A stretch of DNA of 64,000 nt, taken from the NCBI RefSeq assembly GCF_016908875.1, contig NZ_JAFBES010000003.1, positions 186,001-250,000 on the forward strand. Direction: 5' to 3'. Under the pieces are notes generated by a model. The model had not been told where the DNA came from and ran no database searches. It saw nothing but the letters and a program-made list of their open reading frames with translations. This document shows positions 57,162 to 64,000 of this stretch, one piece after another (position 1 is the first letter of the stretch; the number at the start of each line of letters is the position of its first letter). The stretch comes from Bacillus ectoiniformans. GTDB lineage: Bacteria > Bacillota > Bacilli > Bacillales > Domibacillaceae. The translations under genes and the position numbers were made by a program.

Positions 57162-58205
57162 ATGGAAACAAAATATTGGCTTGTGGATAAAGATGTGGAT
57201 TCATTAGCAACATATCCACAAATTAAAGAAGCGGCTGCTTTGCTTAGAGAAAATCAAGTTGTCGCTTTTCCAACAGAAACAGTTTATGGACTTGGAGCAA
57301 ATGCAACTTCAGAAGAAGCATCTTCAAAGATCTTTGCGGCGAAGGGCAGGCCAGCGGATAATCCCCTTATTGTCCACATTGCAGACAGGGAGCAGCTGGA
57401 TGATTTAACTGCTTCAATTCCTGAACAGGCGGAGCGGTTGATGGAGGCGTTTTGGCCAGGTCCGCTAACGATTATTTTTATGAAAAAAGACCAAGCGCTA
57501 GCCCGCCAAGTGACGGCAGGTTTAGAAACCGTAGCAGTGCGGATGCCAGATCACCCTGTAGCGTTAGCTGTGATCAGTGAAGCGGGATTGCCTATTGCTG
57601 CTCCAAGTGCGAATCGGTCAGGGAAACCAAGTCCCACATCAGCTAAGCATGTACAAGCAGATTTAGACGGACTAATCGCAGGAATCGTAGATGGCGGTGA
57701 AACGGGCGTGGGACTGGAGTCTACTGTGATTGACTGTACCGGGAAGATTCCGGTTATTTTGCGTCCGGGCGGCGTAACGAAAGAAGAGCTGGAGCAAGTG
57801 GTTGGAGAAGTAGGTCTGGATCCAGCTTTAAAAGATGAACTGGAAAAGCCAAAATCGCCAGGAATGAAATATCAGCACTATGCGCCAGACGCGCCTATGT
57901 ATTTAGTAGAAGGCAGTCGTGAATGGATACAGGAGCTGATTCATCAGCAGCGAAAACTTGGAAAGAAGGTCGGGTTATTAACAACCGAGGAGCAAATGTC
58001 TTTTTACCAAGCCGATGTGATTCTGCCATGTGGATCTGAATCGAAGCTGGAGACAGTGGCGCGATCTCTCTATGAAGTTCTTCGAGCCTTTAATGAATCG
58101 GATGTGGATATGATTCTTTCCGAAACCTTTCCATATGAAGGGGTAGGGTCCGCTATCATGAACCGACTAGAAAAGGCCGCGGGTCATAGATGGCTTAGAG
58201 AATAA
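57162..58205 (+). CDS. tsaC: L-threonylcarbamoyladenylate synthase (TsaC/Sua5 long form)
   Basis: This enzyme uses threonine, bicarbonate and ATP to make threonylcarbamoyl-AMP for tRNA t6A37 modification. It has 347 aa. The YrdC domain covers about 20-205 (PTETVYGLGANA, KGRPADNPLIVH, SANRSGKPSPT), and the Sua5 C-terminal domain follows a linker with SPGMKYQHYAP near residue 235. ATG 57162 has AAAGGTGAG upstream. The DnaA-box cluster in front suggests DnaA-linked regulation. Confidence 0.95.
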   Translation: METKYWLVDKDVDSLATYPQIKEAAALLRENQVVAFPTETVYGLGANATSEEASSKIFAAKGRPADNPLIVHIADREQLDDLTASIPEQAERLMEAFWPGPLTIIFMKKDQALARQVTAGLETVAVRMPDHPVALAVISEAGLPIAAPSANRSGKPSPTSAKHVQADLDGLIAGIVDGGETGVGLESTVIDCTGKIPVILRPGGVTKEELEQVVGEVGLDPALKDELEKPKSPGMKYQHYAPDAPMYLVEGSREWIQELIHQQRKLGKKVGLLTTEEQMSFYQADVILPCGSESKLETVARSLYEVLRAFNESDVDMILSETFPYEGVGSAIMNRLEKAAGHRWLRE

Positions 58206-58231
58206 AGTGAATAGTAGAGCAAATTATGAGG

Positions 58232-58267
58232 AAAGTCTTTTCAGCATGGCTGAAGAGGCTTTTTTTA
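58232..58267 (+). terminator. Terminator of tsaC
   Basis: AAGTCTTTTCAGC and GCTGAAGAGGCTT pair around ATG with a following T-run. Confidence 0.85.
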
Positions 58268-58360
58268 TGTGAAAAATATCCATTCTTCATACTTAATGGC
58301 GGACATGCGTGCATATGTTGAAAGAGAAGCACGTCCAATGAGGAAGGGGTAGGAAGCAAT

Positions 58361-58903
58361 ATGAGCGGAGAATTACTTACACTATTAATGATGGCATTCG
58401 CACTAGGGATGGATGCATTTTCGGCAAGTTTAGCATTAGGGATGGCTCCGATCCGGTTAAAAAGGATTCTTTTTATAGGAATACTAATAGGGGTATTTCA
58501 CGTCTGCTTGCCGCTAGCTGGAATGGCAGCAGGACAAATGCTTTCCAACACTTTTGGAGAAGTGGCAAGAATGGTGGGAGGGATCTTACTGCTGATACTA
58601 GGGGGGCAGATGGTGCTGTCTATTTTTAGGAAGGAAGAAGAAGCCGTTCGGGGAGTTGCAGGGTTCAGTCTGTTTTTATTTGCGCTCAGTGTTAGTTTGG
58701 ACAGTTTTTCGGTGGGGCTGACTTTAGGTATATACGGTGCGAGAGCGGCAGTTGCTTTGACTTGCTTTGGAGCGGCGGCGGCTATTCTAACTTGGAGCGG
58801 GTTATTGCTCGGGAAAAAAGCGAAAAAATTTGTTGGGTCTTATGGAGAAATGATTGGCGGAATCGTCTTGCTTACCTTTGGTGTTAAGCTGTTGCTGCCA
58901 TAA
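58361..58903 (+). CDS. mntP: Manganese efflux pump MntP
   Basis: This inner membrane Mn2+ exporter has 180 aa and six helices in two repeats. Each repeat carries a conserved acidic motif: GMDAFSASLALG near residue 18 and SLDSFSVGLTLG near residue 112. In B. subtilis MntP is controlled by a Mn riboswitch, yybP-ykoY type. I see no such element in the 150 bp upstream. GAGGAAGGGG lies before ATG 58361. Confidence 0.93.
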   Translation: MSGELLTLLMMAFALGMDAFSASLALGMAPIRLKRILFIGILIGVFHVCLPLAGMAAGQMLSNTFGEVARMVGGILLLILGGQMVLSIFRKEEEAVRGVAGFSLFLFALSVSLDSFSVGLTLGIYGARAAVALTCFGAAAAILTWSGLLLGKKAKKFVGSYGEMIGGIVLLTFGVKLLLP

Positions 58904-58995
58904 GAATGGATTGTAAAAAATAGAACTATTTTCCCCATTTATCATCAAATCTTATATAATAGAAGTAATGAATAGTTGGGGAAGGGAGTTCAGTT

Positions 58996-59427
58996 ATGAG
59001 AGTGTTGTTTGTCTGTACAGGAAACACCTGCAGAAGTCCAATGGCTGAAGCGATGTTAAAGCATAAGCAAGAAAATTGGGAAATAAAATCTGCTGGCGTA
59101 TTTGCCGCAGAAGGAAGTTCAGCATCGGAACAGACGAAATCGGTCTTGCTTGAAAAAGGGATCTCCATTGACCATCTGTCTCAAAGAGTTTCCCAAGAAT
59201 TAATCGATTGGGCAGACGTGATTTTAACGATGACCAATAGCCATAAGCAAGTTCTGGCTGATTTATATCCGCCGGCAACAGAAAAAATACATGTATTGAA
59301 TGAGTTTGTTGAAGGAGAGGCACGCGATGTGGCAGATCCTTTTGGAGGCACAATTGATGAATATAGACAGACCTATCTTGAATTAGATCAATTAATCCAT
59401 CAGCTAATAAAGAAGTATTCAAATTGA
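58996..59427 (+). CDS. ywlE: Protein arginine phosphatase YwlE (low-MW PTP family)
   Basis: YwlE removes phosphate from arginine in proteins marked by McsB. It has 143 aa. The P-loop CTGNTCRS (residues 7-14) has Thr at the position that favours phosphoarginine over phosphotyrosine. The general-acid Asp is in DPFGG near residue 118. It lies between mntP and a chemoreceptor gene; in B. subtilis it is followed by ywlF (rpiB). Confidence 0.94.
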   Translation: MRVLFVCTGNTCRSPMAEAMLKHKQENWEIKSAGVFAAEGSSASEQTKSVLLEKGISIDHLSQRVSQELIDWADVILTMTNSHKQVLADLYPPATEKIHVLNEFVEGEARDVADPFGGTIDEYRQTYLELDQLIHQLIKKYSN

Positions 59428-59452
59428 TGAGGGGATCAGAAGGGGGAAAGCT

Positions 59453-60742
59453 ATGGAACGCAGCAATCAAACGTCATTCGGTCTAAGAAAGAAACTAGTC
59501 TTGCTTATTACCGTCCTTGCAGTCATAACGTATTCAACGAGCGGATTTTTTATTTATTACTTGTATCCTGCCTATTTCTCCTGGATCAATGAAGCTATCT
59601 TTACCGTCGTCACCTTGCTCATGGGAATTATGTGGTCAGGGATTCTTGCTTACTTTGCAGGCGGATATTTCGTGAAGCCGCTGCAAAGGCTGGAAACAGC
59701 GGCATTAGAAGCAGCGGAAGGGCATATTGAACACGAAGTGGAACTGCCGAAAAGTGATGATGAGATTCGTACACTTGCGGTGGCTTTTAACAACATGCTA
59801 AATAATTTACGCGGAATGGTTCACAGTATCGAGGGGAATTTCTCTTTGACGAATGACAGCGTGGTGAAGATATCGAATGAAGCTTCACAAGCTTCTCAAA
59901 AAGCCGAACAAATTGCGCGGACGGTTGATGAAATCTCAGTAGGAGCGGAGAATTCCGCCATGGCTATTCAATCAACGGCGGAATCAATTGAAGATGTGAC
60001 GCACCTTGCCGCTGAAGTGCAAACAAAAGCGAAAAATTCAGCTGTTCAAGCTGAAGCGATGGTGAAAGATCTCCAAACGAACAAAAGAATTTTTGAGTCG
60101 CTGATCCAAGGAATGGAAAGACTTTCATCTGGTAATAAACAGTCTTTGCAAGCGGTCAAAGGGCTTGAAGACAACGCAAGAAAAGTAGAGCAGATTATTC
60201 AGCTTGTTGGAGATATTGCTGCTCAGACCAACCTCTTGGCATTAAATGCTTCAATTGAAGCAGCTCGTGCAGGAGAACATGGAAAAGGGTTTGCGGTTGT
60301 GGCAGAAGAAGTCCGCAAGCTTGCCGATGAAAGTGCCACGGCTGTGTCTGGTATTTCAGAACTGATTAAACAAATACAGCAAGAGGTTGATCAAGTAGTG
60401 CAAAGAATCTCTTCGCAGGTAAAAACAGTGAATGAAGAAGCGGACAAAGGATCGGCAGCAGGTGTCGCAATCGAACAGATGACGGACAAGATTCATGGAG
60501 TCGCTGATACGGTCAAATTGATTTCAGAATTAGTTGACCGCCAAATGAGCAGTATAAAAATTACATCCAGACAATCTCAAGAGGTTGCTGCCATAGCGGA
60601 AGAAACATCCGCAGGCGCTCTGCAAGTCACAATAGCAACCAAAGAACAAACGGAAGTCATGAATCATATTGAACAAGTGATTCTAGAGCTGAAAGACCAG
60701 GCTGAAGAATTGAAGTCTACCATTACCCAGTTCCGCGTATAA
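59453..60742 (+). CDS. Methyl-accepting chemotaxis-like protein without an extracellular sensor domain
   Basis: The protein has 429 aa. Two membrane helices (about 14-36 and 43-66) are joined by a loop of only a few residues, so no external ligand domain exists. A HAMP domain (about 66-120) and a long MCP signalling coiled coil follow, with the hairpin tip [11 protein letters not shown]-region and [37 protein letters not shown] near residue 260. It may sense membrane or cytoplasmic state, or act through partner proteins. It is inserted between ywlE and rpiB, unlike B. subtilis. Confidence 0.92.
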   Translation: MERSNQTSFGLRKKLVLLITVLAVITYSTSGFFIYYLYPAYFSWINEAIFTVVTLLMGIMWSGILAYFAGGYFVKPLQRLETAALEAAEGHIEHEVELPKSDDEIRTLAVAFNNMLNNLRGMVHSIEGNFSLTNDSVVKISNEASQASQKAEQIARTVDEISVGAENSAMAIQSTAESIEDVTHLAAEVQTKAKNSAVQAEAMVKDLQTNKRIFESLIQGMERLSSGNKQSLQAVKGLEDNARKVEQIIQLVGDIAAQTNLLALNASIEAARAGEHGKGFAVVAEEVRKLADESATAVSGISELIKQIQQEVDQVVQRISSQVKTVNEEADKGSAAGVAIEQMTDKIHGVADTVKLISELVDRQMSSIKITSRQSQEVAAIAEETSAGALQVTIATKEQTEVMNHIEQVILELKDQAEELKSTITQFRV

Positions 60743-60809
60743 AACTTTAAAAATTCAGCAGGATATGACAAAATAAGCATATGGTACGTTTAGGAAGGGG
60801 AAGGTAACG

Positions 60810-61250
60810 ATGAAGATTGCATTAGCTTCTGATCACGGAGGCGTGAATATACGCGAAGAGTTAAAAGGATTGCTTGACGAACTTGGATTAGAATATGAAG
60901 ATTTCGGCTGCGAATGCGGAACTTCAGTGGATTATCCGGATTATGCCCTTCCTGTCGCAGAGAAGGTAGCAAATGGAGAGTTTGACCGCGGGATTTTAGT
61001 ATGCGGAACAGGGATTGGCATGAGCATTGCGGCGAATAAAGTGAAAGGCATTCGCTGTGCTTTAGTACATGACCTCTTCAGTGCAAAAGCAACGCGTGAA
61101 CATAATGACAGCAATATGCTGGCAATGGGAGAGCGCGTCATTGGACCAGGACTTGCGAGAGAGATCGCAAAAGTATGGCTGACAACAGAATATGAAGGCG
61201 GCCGTCATGAAAATCGTGTAGGTAAAATTAAAGAATACGAACAAAAATAG
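60810..61250 (+). CDS. rpiB: Ribose-5-phosphate isomerase B
   Basis: RpiB interconverts ribose-5-phosphate and ribulose-5-phosphate. The product has 146 aa. Motifs are ASDHGGVNIREELK near the N-terminus, the catalytic Cys in VCGTGIGMSIAANK near residue 65, and NDSNMLAMGERVIG near residue 100. It is the ywlF orthologue by position. ATG 60810 follows GGAAGGGGAAGG. Confidence 0.96.
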   Translation: MKIALASDHGGVNIREELKGLLDELGLEYEDFGCECGTSVDYPDYALPVAEKVANGEFDRGILVCGTGIGMSIAANKVKGIRCALVHDLFSAKATREHNDSNMLAMGERVIGPGLAREIAKVWLTTEYEGGRHENRVGKIKEYEQK

Positions 61251-61271
61251 TCATTCGAGGGGATGAGCTAG

Positions 61272-61844
61272 TTGTTGGTAAAAGAGTTAGAGAGCCAGTT
61301 GACTCAAGTATTAACGGATTTTCAGCAGCAGGCGAAACTGCAAAAAGGGCAAACGTTAGTTATAGGCTGTTCTACATCGGAGATTGCCGGGGAAAGAATA
61401 GGGACGGCCGGAACGCTGGAAATAGCTGAAATGATCTATTCTAAGTTTCGCACATTTGCGGATGAAACCGGCGTTTATCTTGCTTTTCAATGCTGTGAAC
61501 ATTTAAATCGGGCGCTCGTCATTGATCAGGAATTGGCTGAACGAGAGCAGCTTGAAGCAGTAGCTGTAATTCCGGTTCGGCAAGCAGGCGGTGCGATGGC
61601 GGCATACGCTTTTGAGCAAAACCCTAACAGCGTTGTGGTTGAATTTATTAAAGCGGAAGCAGGCATAGATATCGGTGATACGTTCATTGGGATGCACTTA
61701 AAACATGTCGCCGTTCCGCTCAGAGTGAGCTTGAATCAAATAGGACAAGCCCATGTCACATTGGCAAAGACTCGTCCTAAACTCATAGGCGGTTCAAGAG
61801 CTGTTTATGAAAAAACGAATATAAATCAACAATGCAGCAGTTAA
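61272..61844 (+). CDS. ywlG: YwlG family protein (UPF0340)
   Basis: This 190-aa soluble protein belongs to the UPF0340 family, with [29 protein letters not shown] and [15 protein letters not shown]. Its function is unknown; the pattern suggests a sugar or nucleotide-binding fold. It lies between rpiB and glyA, a conserved order. The start is one of two adjacent TTG codons (61272, 61275); no strong ribosome site, only GAGGGGATG. Confidence 0.9.
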   Translation: MLVKELESQLTQVLTDFQQQAKLQKGQTLVIGCSTSEIAGERIGTAGTLEIAEMIYSKFRTFADETGVYLAFQCCEHLNRALVIDQELAEREQLEAVAVIPVRQAGGAMAAYAFEQNPNSVVVEFIKAEAGIDIGDTFIGMHLKHVAVPLRVSLNQIGQAHVTLAKTRPKLIGGSRAVYEKTNINQQCSS

Positions 61845-61857
61845 TGTTAAGTTATTG

Positions 61858-61889
61858 CCGACTTTTTGTAGAAAGTCGGTTATTTTTTA
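61858..61889 (+). terminator. Terminator of the rpiB-ywlG unit
   Basis: CCGACTTT (61858-61865) pairs with AAAGTCGG (61872-61879), followed by TTATTTTTT. Confidence 0.85.
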
Positions 61890-61920
61890 TAAATTAAATG
61901 GTCAATTACATATATTTCAT

Positions 61921-61948
61921 TTGAAAGATAGTAGAAACATGTTAGAAT
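61921..61948 (+). promoter_or_regulatory. Promoter of glyA
   Basis: TTGAAA (61921-61926) and TAGAAT (61943-61948) are 16 bp apart, about 73 bp before the glyA start. Confidence 0.6.
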
Positions 61949-62020
61949 GAAAGAGAATTTTTAAAATTGGCAATACATATTGTTGAAAATAATTTGAGAT
62001 GAGCCGAAAGGGGATTAATA

Positions 62021-63256
62021 ATGAGTAAAGTTGCAGTGCAAGACCCAGCAGTGTTCGAAGCCATTCAAAATGAACTAAAGCGTCAGCAGGAAAAAATTGA
62101 GCTAATTGCTTCTGAAAACTTTGTAAGTGAAGCGGTAATGGAGGCGCAAGGCTCTGTATTAACGAACAAATATGCAGAAGGCTACCCTGGCAAACGTTAC
62201 TATGGCGGTTGTGAACACGTCGATGTAGTGGAAGACTTAGCTCGTGATCGCGCGAAGCAAATCTTCGGTGCCGAGCATGTAAATGTGCAGCCGCATTCAG
62301 GCGCACAAGCAAACATGGCAGTATATTTCACTATTTTAAATCAAGGCGACACAGTGCTTGGCATGAACTTATCCCATGGCGGCCATTTAACGCACGGCAG
62401 TCCAGTTAATTTCAGCGGTGTTCAATACAACTTTGTTGAGTATGGTGTAGATAAAGAAAACCAAATGATCGATTATGAAGATGTCCGCCAAAAAGCGGTA
62501 GAAAATAAACCGAAATTAATCGTAGCAGGCGCAAGCGCGTATCCTCGTGAAATTGATTTCGCTAAATTCCGTGAAATTGCGGATGAAGTCGGAGCTTATT
62601 TAATGGTGGATATGGCGCATATTGCTGGACTCGTAGCAGCAGGCCTTCACCAAAATCCTGTTCCATACGCTGACTTTGTCACAACTACTACTCATAAAAC
62701 ACTTCGCGGACCTCGCGGCGGGATGATTATGTGTAAAGAGGAATTTGCGAAGAAGATCGATAAATCGATTTTCCCTGGTATTCAAGGCGGCCCACTGATG
62801 CATGTCATTGCAGCAAAAGCGGTGGCGTTCGGTGAAGCGTTAGACGAAAGCTTTAAAGTGTATGCGGAAAACATTAAAAAGAATGCGAAACGTCTTGGAG
62901 AAGGCTTAACGAAAGAAGGCATTCAATTAGTCTCCGGCGGTACAGACAACCACTTATTGCTGATTGATCTTCAGTCTTTGGGATTAACAGGTAAAGTGGC
63001 TGAAAAAGTGCTGGACGAAGTGGGAGTCACAGTAAATAAAAACACGATTCCATTTGATCCAGAAAGCCCATTCGTAACAAGCGGAATCCGTATTGGTACT
63101 GCTGCGGTTACTTCACGTGGTTTCGATGAGCCGGCAATGGATGAAGTTGCTTCAATCATTGCGTTCACTTTGAAAAACCATGACGACGAAGCAAAACTTC
63201 AAGAAGCAAGCAAGCGTGTAACAGACCTTACAGCTAAGTATCCTTTATATAATTAA
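62021..63256 (+). CDS. glyA: Serine hydroxymethyltransferase
   Basis: This PLP enzyme interconverts serine and glycine with transfer of a one-carbon unit to tetrahydrofolate. It has 411 aa. The PLP lysine lies in [13 protein letters not shown] near residue 226. [10 protein letters not shown] and [20 protein letters not shown] occur near the N-terminus. It is followed by upp, as in B. subtilis. AAAGGGGA precedes ATG 62021. Confidence 0.98.
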   Translation: MSKVAVQDPAVFEAIQNELKRQQEKIELIASENFVSEAVMEAQGSVLTNKYAEGYPGKRYYGGCEHVDVVEDLARDRAKQIFGAEHVNVQPHSGAQANMAVYFTILNQGDTVLGMNLSHGGHLTHGSPVNFSGVQYNFVEYGVDKENQMIDYEDVRQKAVENKPKLIVAGASAYPREIDFAKFREIADEVGAYLMVDMAHIAGLVAAGLHQNPVPYADFVTTTTHKTLRGPRGGMIMCKEEFAKKIDKSIFPGIQGGPLMHVIAAKAVAFGEALDESFKVYAENIKKNAKRLGEGLTKEGIQLVSGGTDNHLLLIDLQSLGLTGKVAEKVLDEVGVTVNKNTIPFDPESPFVTSGIRIGTAAVTSRGFDEPAMDEVASIIAFTLKNHDDEAKLQEASKRVTDLTAKYPLYN

Positions 63257-63258
63257 TT

Positions 63259-63300
63259 AAAAAAACAAATCTGCGCATGTCGGCAGATTTGTTTTTTTTA
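63259..63300 (+). terminator. Terminator of glyA
   Basis: AACAAATCTGC pairs with GCAGATTTGTT around an 8-nt loop and is followed by a run of T residues. Confidence 0.9.
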
Positions 63301-63304
63301 TTTT

Positions 63305-63336
63305 GGGGTGAAGAGGGGAGGGGGAGAAGGGGGGGG
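63305..63336 (+). other. G-quadruplex candidate, four G-tracts
   Basis: G-tracts occupy 63305-63308, 63315-63318, 63320-63324 and 63329-63336, with loops of 6, 1 and 4 nt. This allows a four-tetrad fold on the + strand. It lies between the glyA terminator and the upp promoter. Confidence 0.7.
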
Positions 63337-63395
63337 CTTGCCGAATCCGTCAGGTGAACAATTTCCTTCTATAATATATTGATAAACGATTTTGA

Positions 63396-63424
63396 TTGTT
63401 CTTGTCCCGTTTTTTTTGTAAAAT
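63396..63424 (+). promoter_or_regulatory. Promoter of upp
   Basis: TTGTTC (63396-63401) and TAAAAT (63419-63424) have 17-bp spacing. The 5' leader to the upp start is about 135 nt. Confidence 0.6.
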
Positions 63425-63431
63425 AAGATGG

Positions 63432-63492
63432 GGTCTTAATGAAGACCGGTTTATGAACGAGACGTTTGCTGCGAATGCGGCTTATTTTTTTG
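63432..63492 (+). promoter_or_regulatory. upp leader with hairpin and weak attenuator-like terminator
   Basis: GGTCTT-AATG-AAGACC (63432-63447) forms a perfect 6-bp hairpin near the 5' end. GCTGC-GAAT-GCGGC (63468-63481) follows and is succeeded by TTATTTTTTT. I see no purine riboswitch or clear PyrR-binding motif. Confidence 0.4.
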
Positions 63493-63564
63493 CCGGCGGC
63501 TGATAAAGCTGTTTAAAAAATTGTTTATGGACGTATAGTATTTAAAGATAAGGGAGCGATTATT

Positions 63565-64000
63565 TTGGGAAAAGTCTACGTATTTGACCATCCACTCATT
63601 CAGCATAAACTAACAATGATTCGTGATAAGAGCACAGGAACGAAAGAATTTCGTGAGCTAGTAGATGAAGTAGCTTCACTAATGGCGTTTGAAATCACTC
63701 GTGATCTTCCGCTTCAAGATGTAGAAGTAGAAACACCAGTTTGTAAAGCTAACGCAAAAGTCTTAGCTGGTAAGAAATTAGGGATTGTTCCAATCTTGCG
63801 TGCGGGTATTGGCATGGTTGATGGTATTTTAAAATTAATCCCGGCTGCTAAAGTAGGGCACGTCGGATTATACCGTGATCCTGAAACATTGCTTCCTGTT
63901 GAATATTATGTGAAGCTTCCAACAGATGTGGAAGAGCGTGATTTAATCGTAGTAGATCCAATGCTTGCAACAGGCGGTTCTGCTATCGAGGCAATCAATT
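63565..64000 (+). CDS. upp: Uracil phosphoribosyltransferase, 3' end cut by window
   Basis: Upp makes UMP from uracil and PRPP in pyrimidine salvage. The visible 145 residues begin [21 protein letters not shown] and include [12 protein letters not shown] and the PRPP-binding [12 protein letters not shown] near residue 130. The frame is open to the window end, so about 64 residues are missing. The start is TTG 63565 with AAGGGAGCG upstream. Confidence 0.95.
   Translation, partial: MGKVYVFDHPLIQHKLTMIRDKSTGTKEFRELVDEVASLMAFEITRDLPLQDVEVETPVCKANAKVLAGKKLGIVPILRAGIGMVDGILKLIPAAKVGHVGLYRDPETLLPVEYYVKLPTDVEERDLIVVDPMLATGGSAIEAIN

Overview
This window is a chromosomal segment of a low-to-mid GC, endospore-forming Firmicute of the family Bacillaceae. 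It carries sporulation and germination genes (cwlJ, gerQ, rsfA, spo0F, spoIIR), bacillithiol synthesis (bshB2), an RNA polymerase delta subunit, frequent TTG/GTG starts and strong AGGAGG-type ribosome sites. Gene order follows the Bacillus subtilis ywd-ywf-ywg-ywh-ywi-ywj-ywl segment (pdxK/ung ... pta ... speE-speB ... argS ... fadF ... rpoE-pyrG-spo0F-fba-tal-murA-glpX-rho-rpmE-tdk-prfA-prmC-spoIIR-tsaC-mntP-ywlE-rpiB-glyA-upp). Several insertions show it is not B. subtilis itself: a GH13 glucosidase and GGDEF module at the left, a thl-hbd-acd-acd-tetR-icmF block and a methyl-accepting protein. I see no prophage, IS element, CRISPR array, tRNA or rRNA.

Layout. 1-6 kb: truncated YjiH-type transporter, divergent LYT-GGDEF cyclase, HAD phosphatase, unknown membrane protein, GH13 alpha-glucosidase. 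6-14.4 kb: ilvA, bshB2-yojF, pdxK, ung, a parS site, a Cys4 mini-protein, a K+ channel, ywdI, ywdK, then cwlJ-gerQ and hemQ on the minus strand. 14.6-24.2 kb: pta, lipL, rsfA, ywfO-ywgA, a tautomerase, a site-2 protease, ywhD and pbpG. 24.3-29.3 kb: speE-speB, ywiB-argS, a cold-shock gene. 29.3-41.9 kb: a cardiolipin synthase, then fadF, thl, hbd, two acyl-CoA dehydrogenases, a TetR regulator and icmF. This block is a beta-oxidation/branched-chain acyl-CoA unit in which IcmF interconverts isobutyryl- and butyryl-CoA. 42-64 kb: core genes for transcription (rpoE, rho), CTP (pyrG), glycolysis and gluconeogenesis (fba, tal, glpX), wall synthesis (murA), translation (rpmE, prfA, prmC, tsaC), sporulation (spo0F, spoIIR) and one-carbon/pyrimidine salvage (glyA, upp, truncated).

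Non-coding content is the most informative part. There is a palindromic stem-loop repeat family of about 120 nt, with compensatory stem changes, that begins at the stop codons of pbpG and fba. A helically phased 20/21-nt repeat array lies beside it. Other signals are an exact parS sequence, a five-box DnaA cluster upstream of tsaC, a pyrG attenuator of the G-slippage type, a FadR-type operator on the fadF promoter, a terminator whose 3' arm is also the Shine-Dalgarno of a lipoprotein gene, folded RNA candidates on both sides of tetR-icmF, and a four-tract G-quadruplex candidate upstream of upp.
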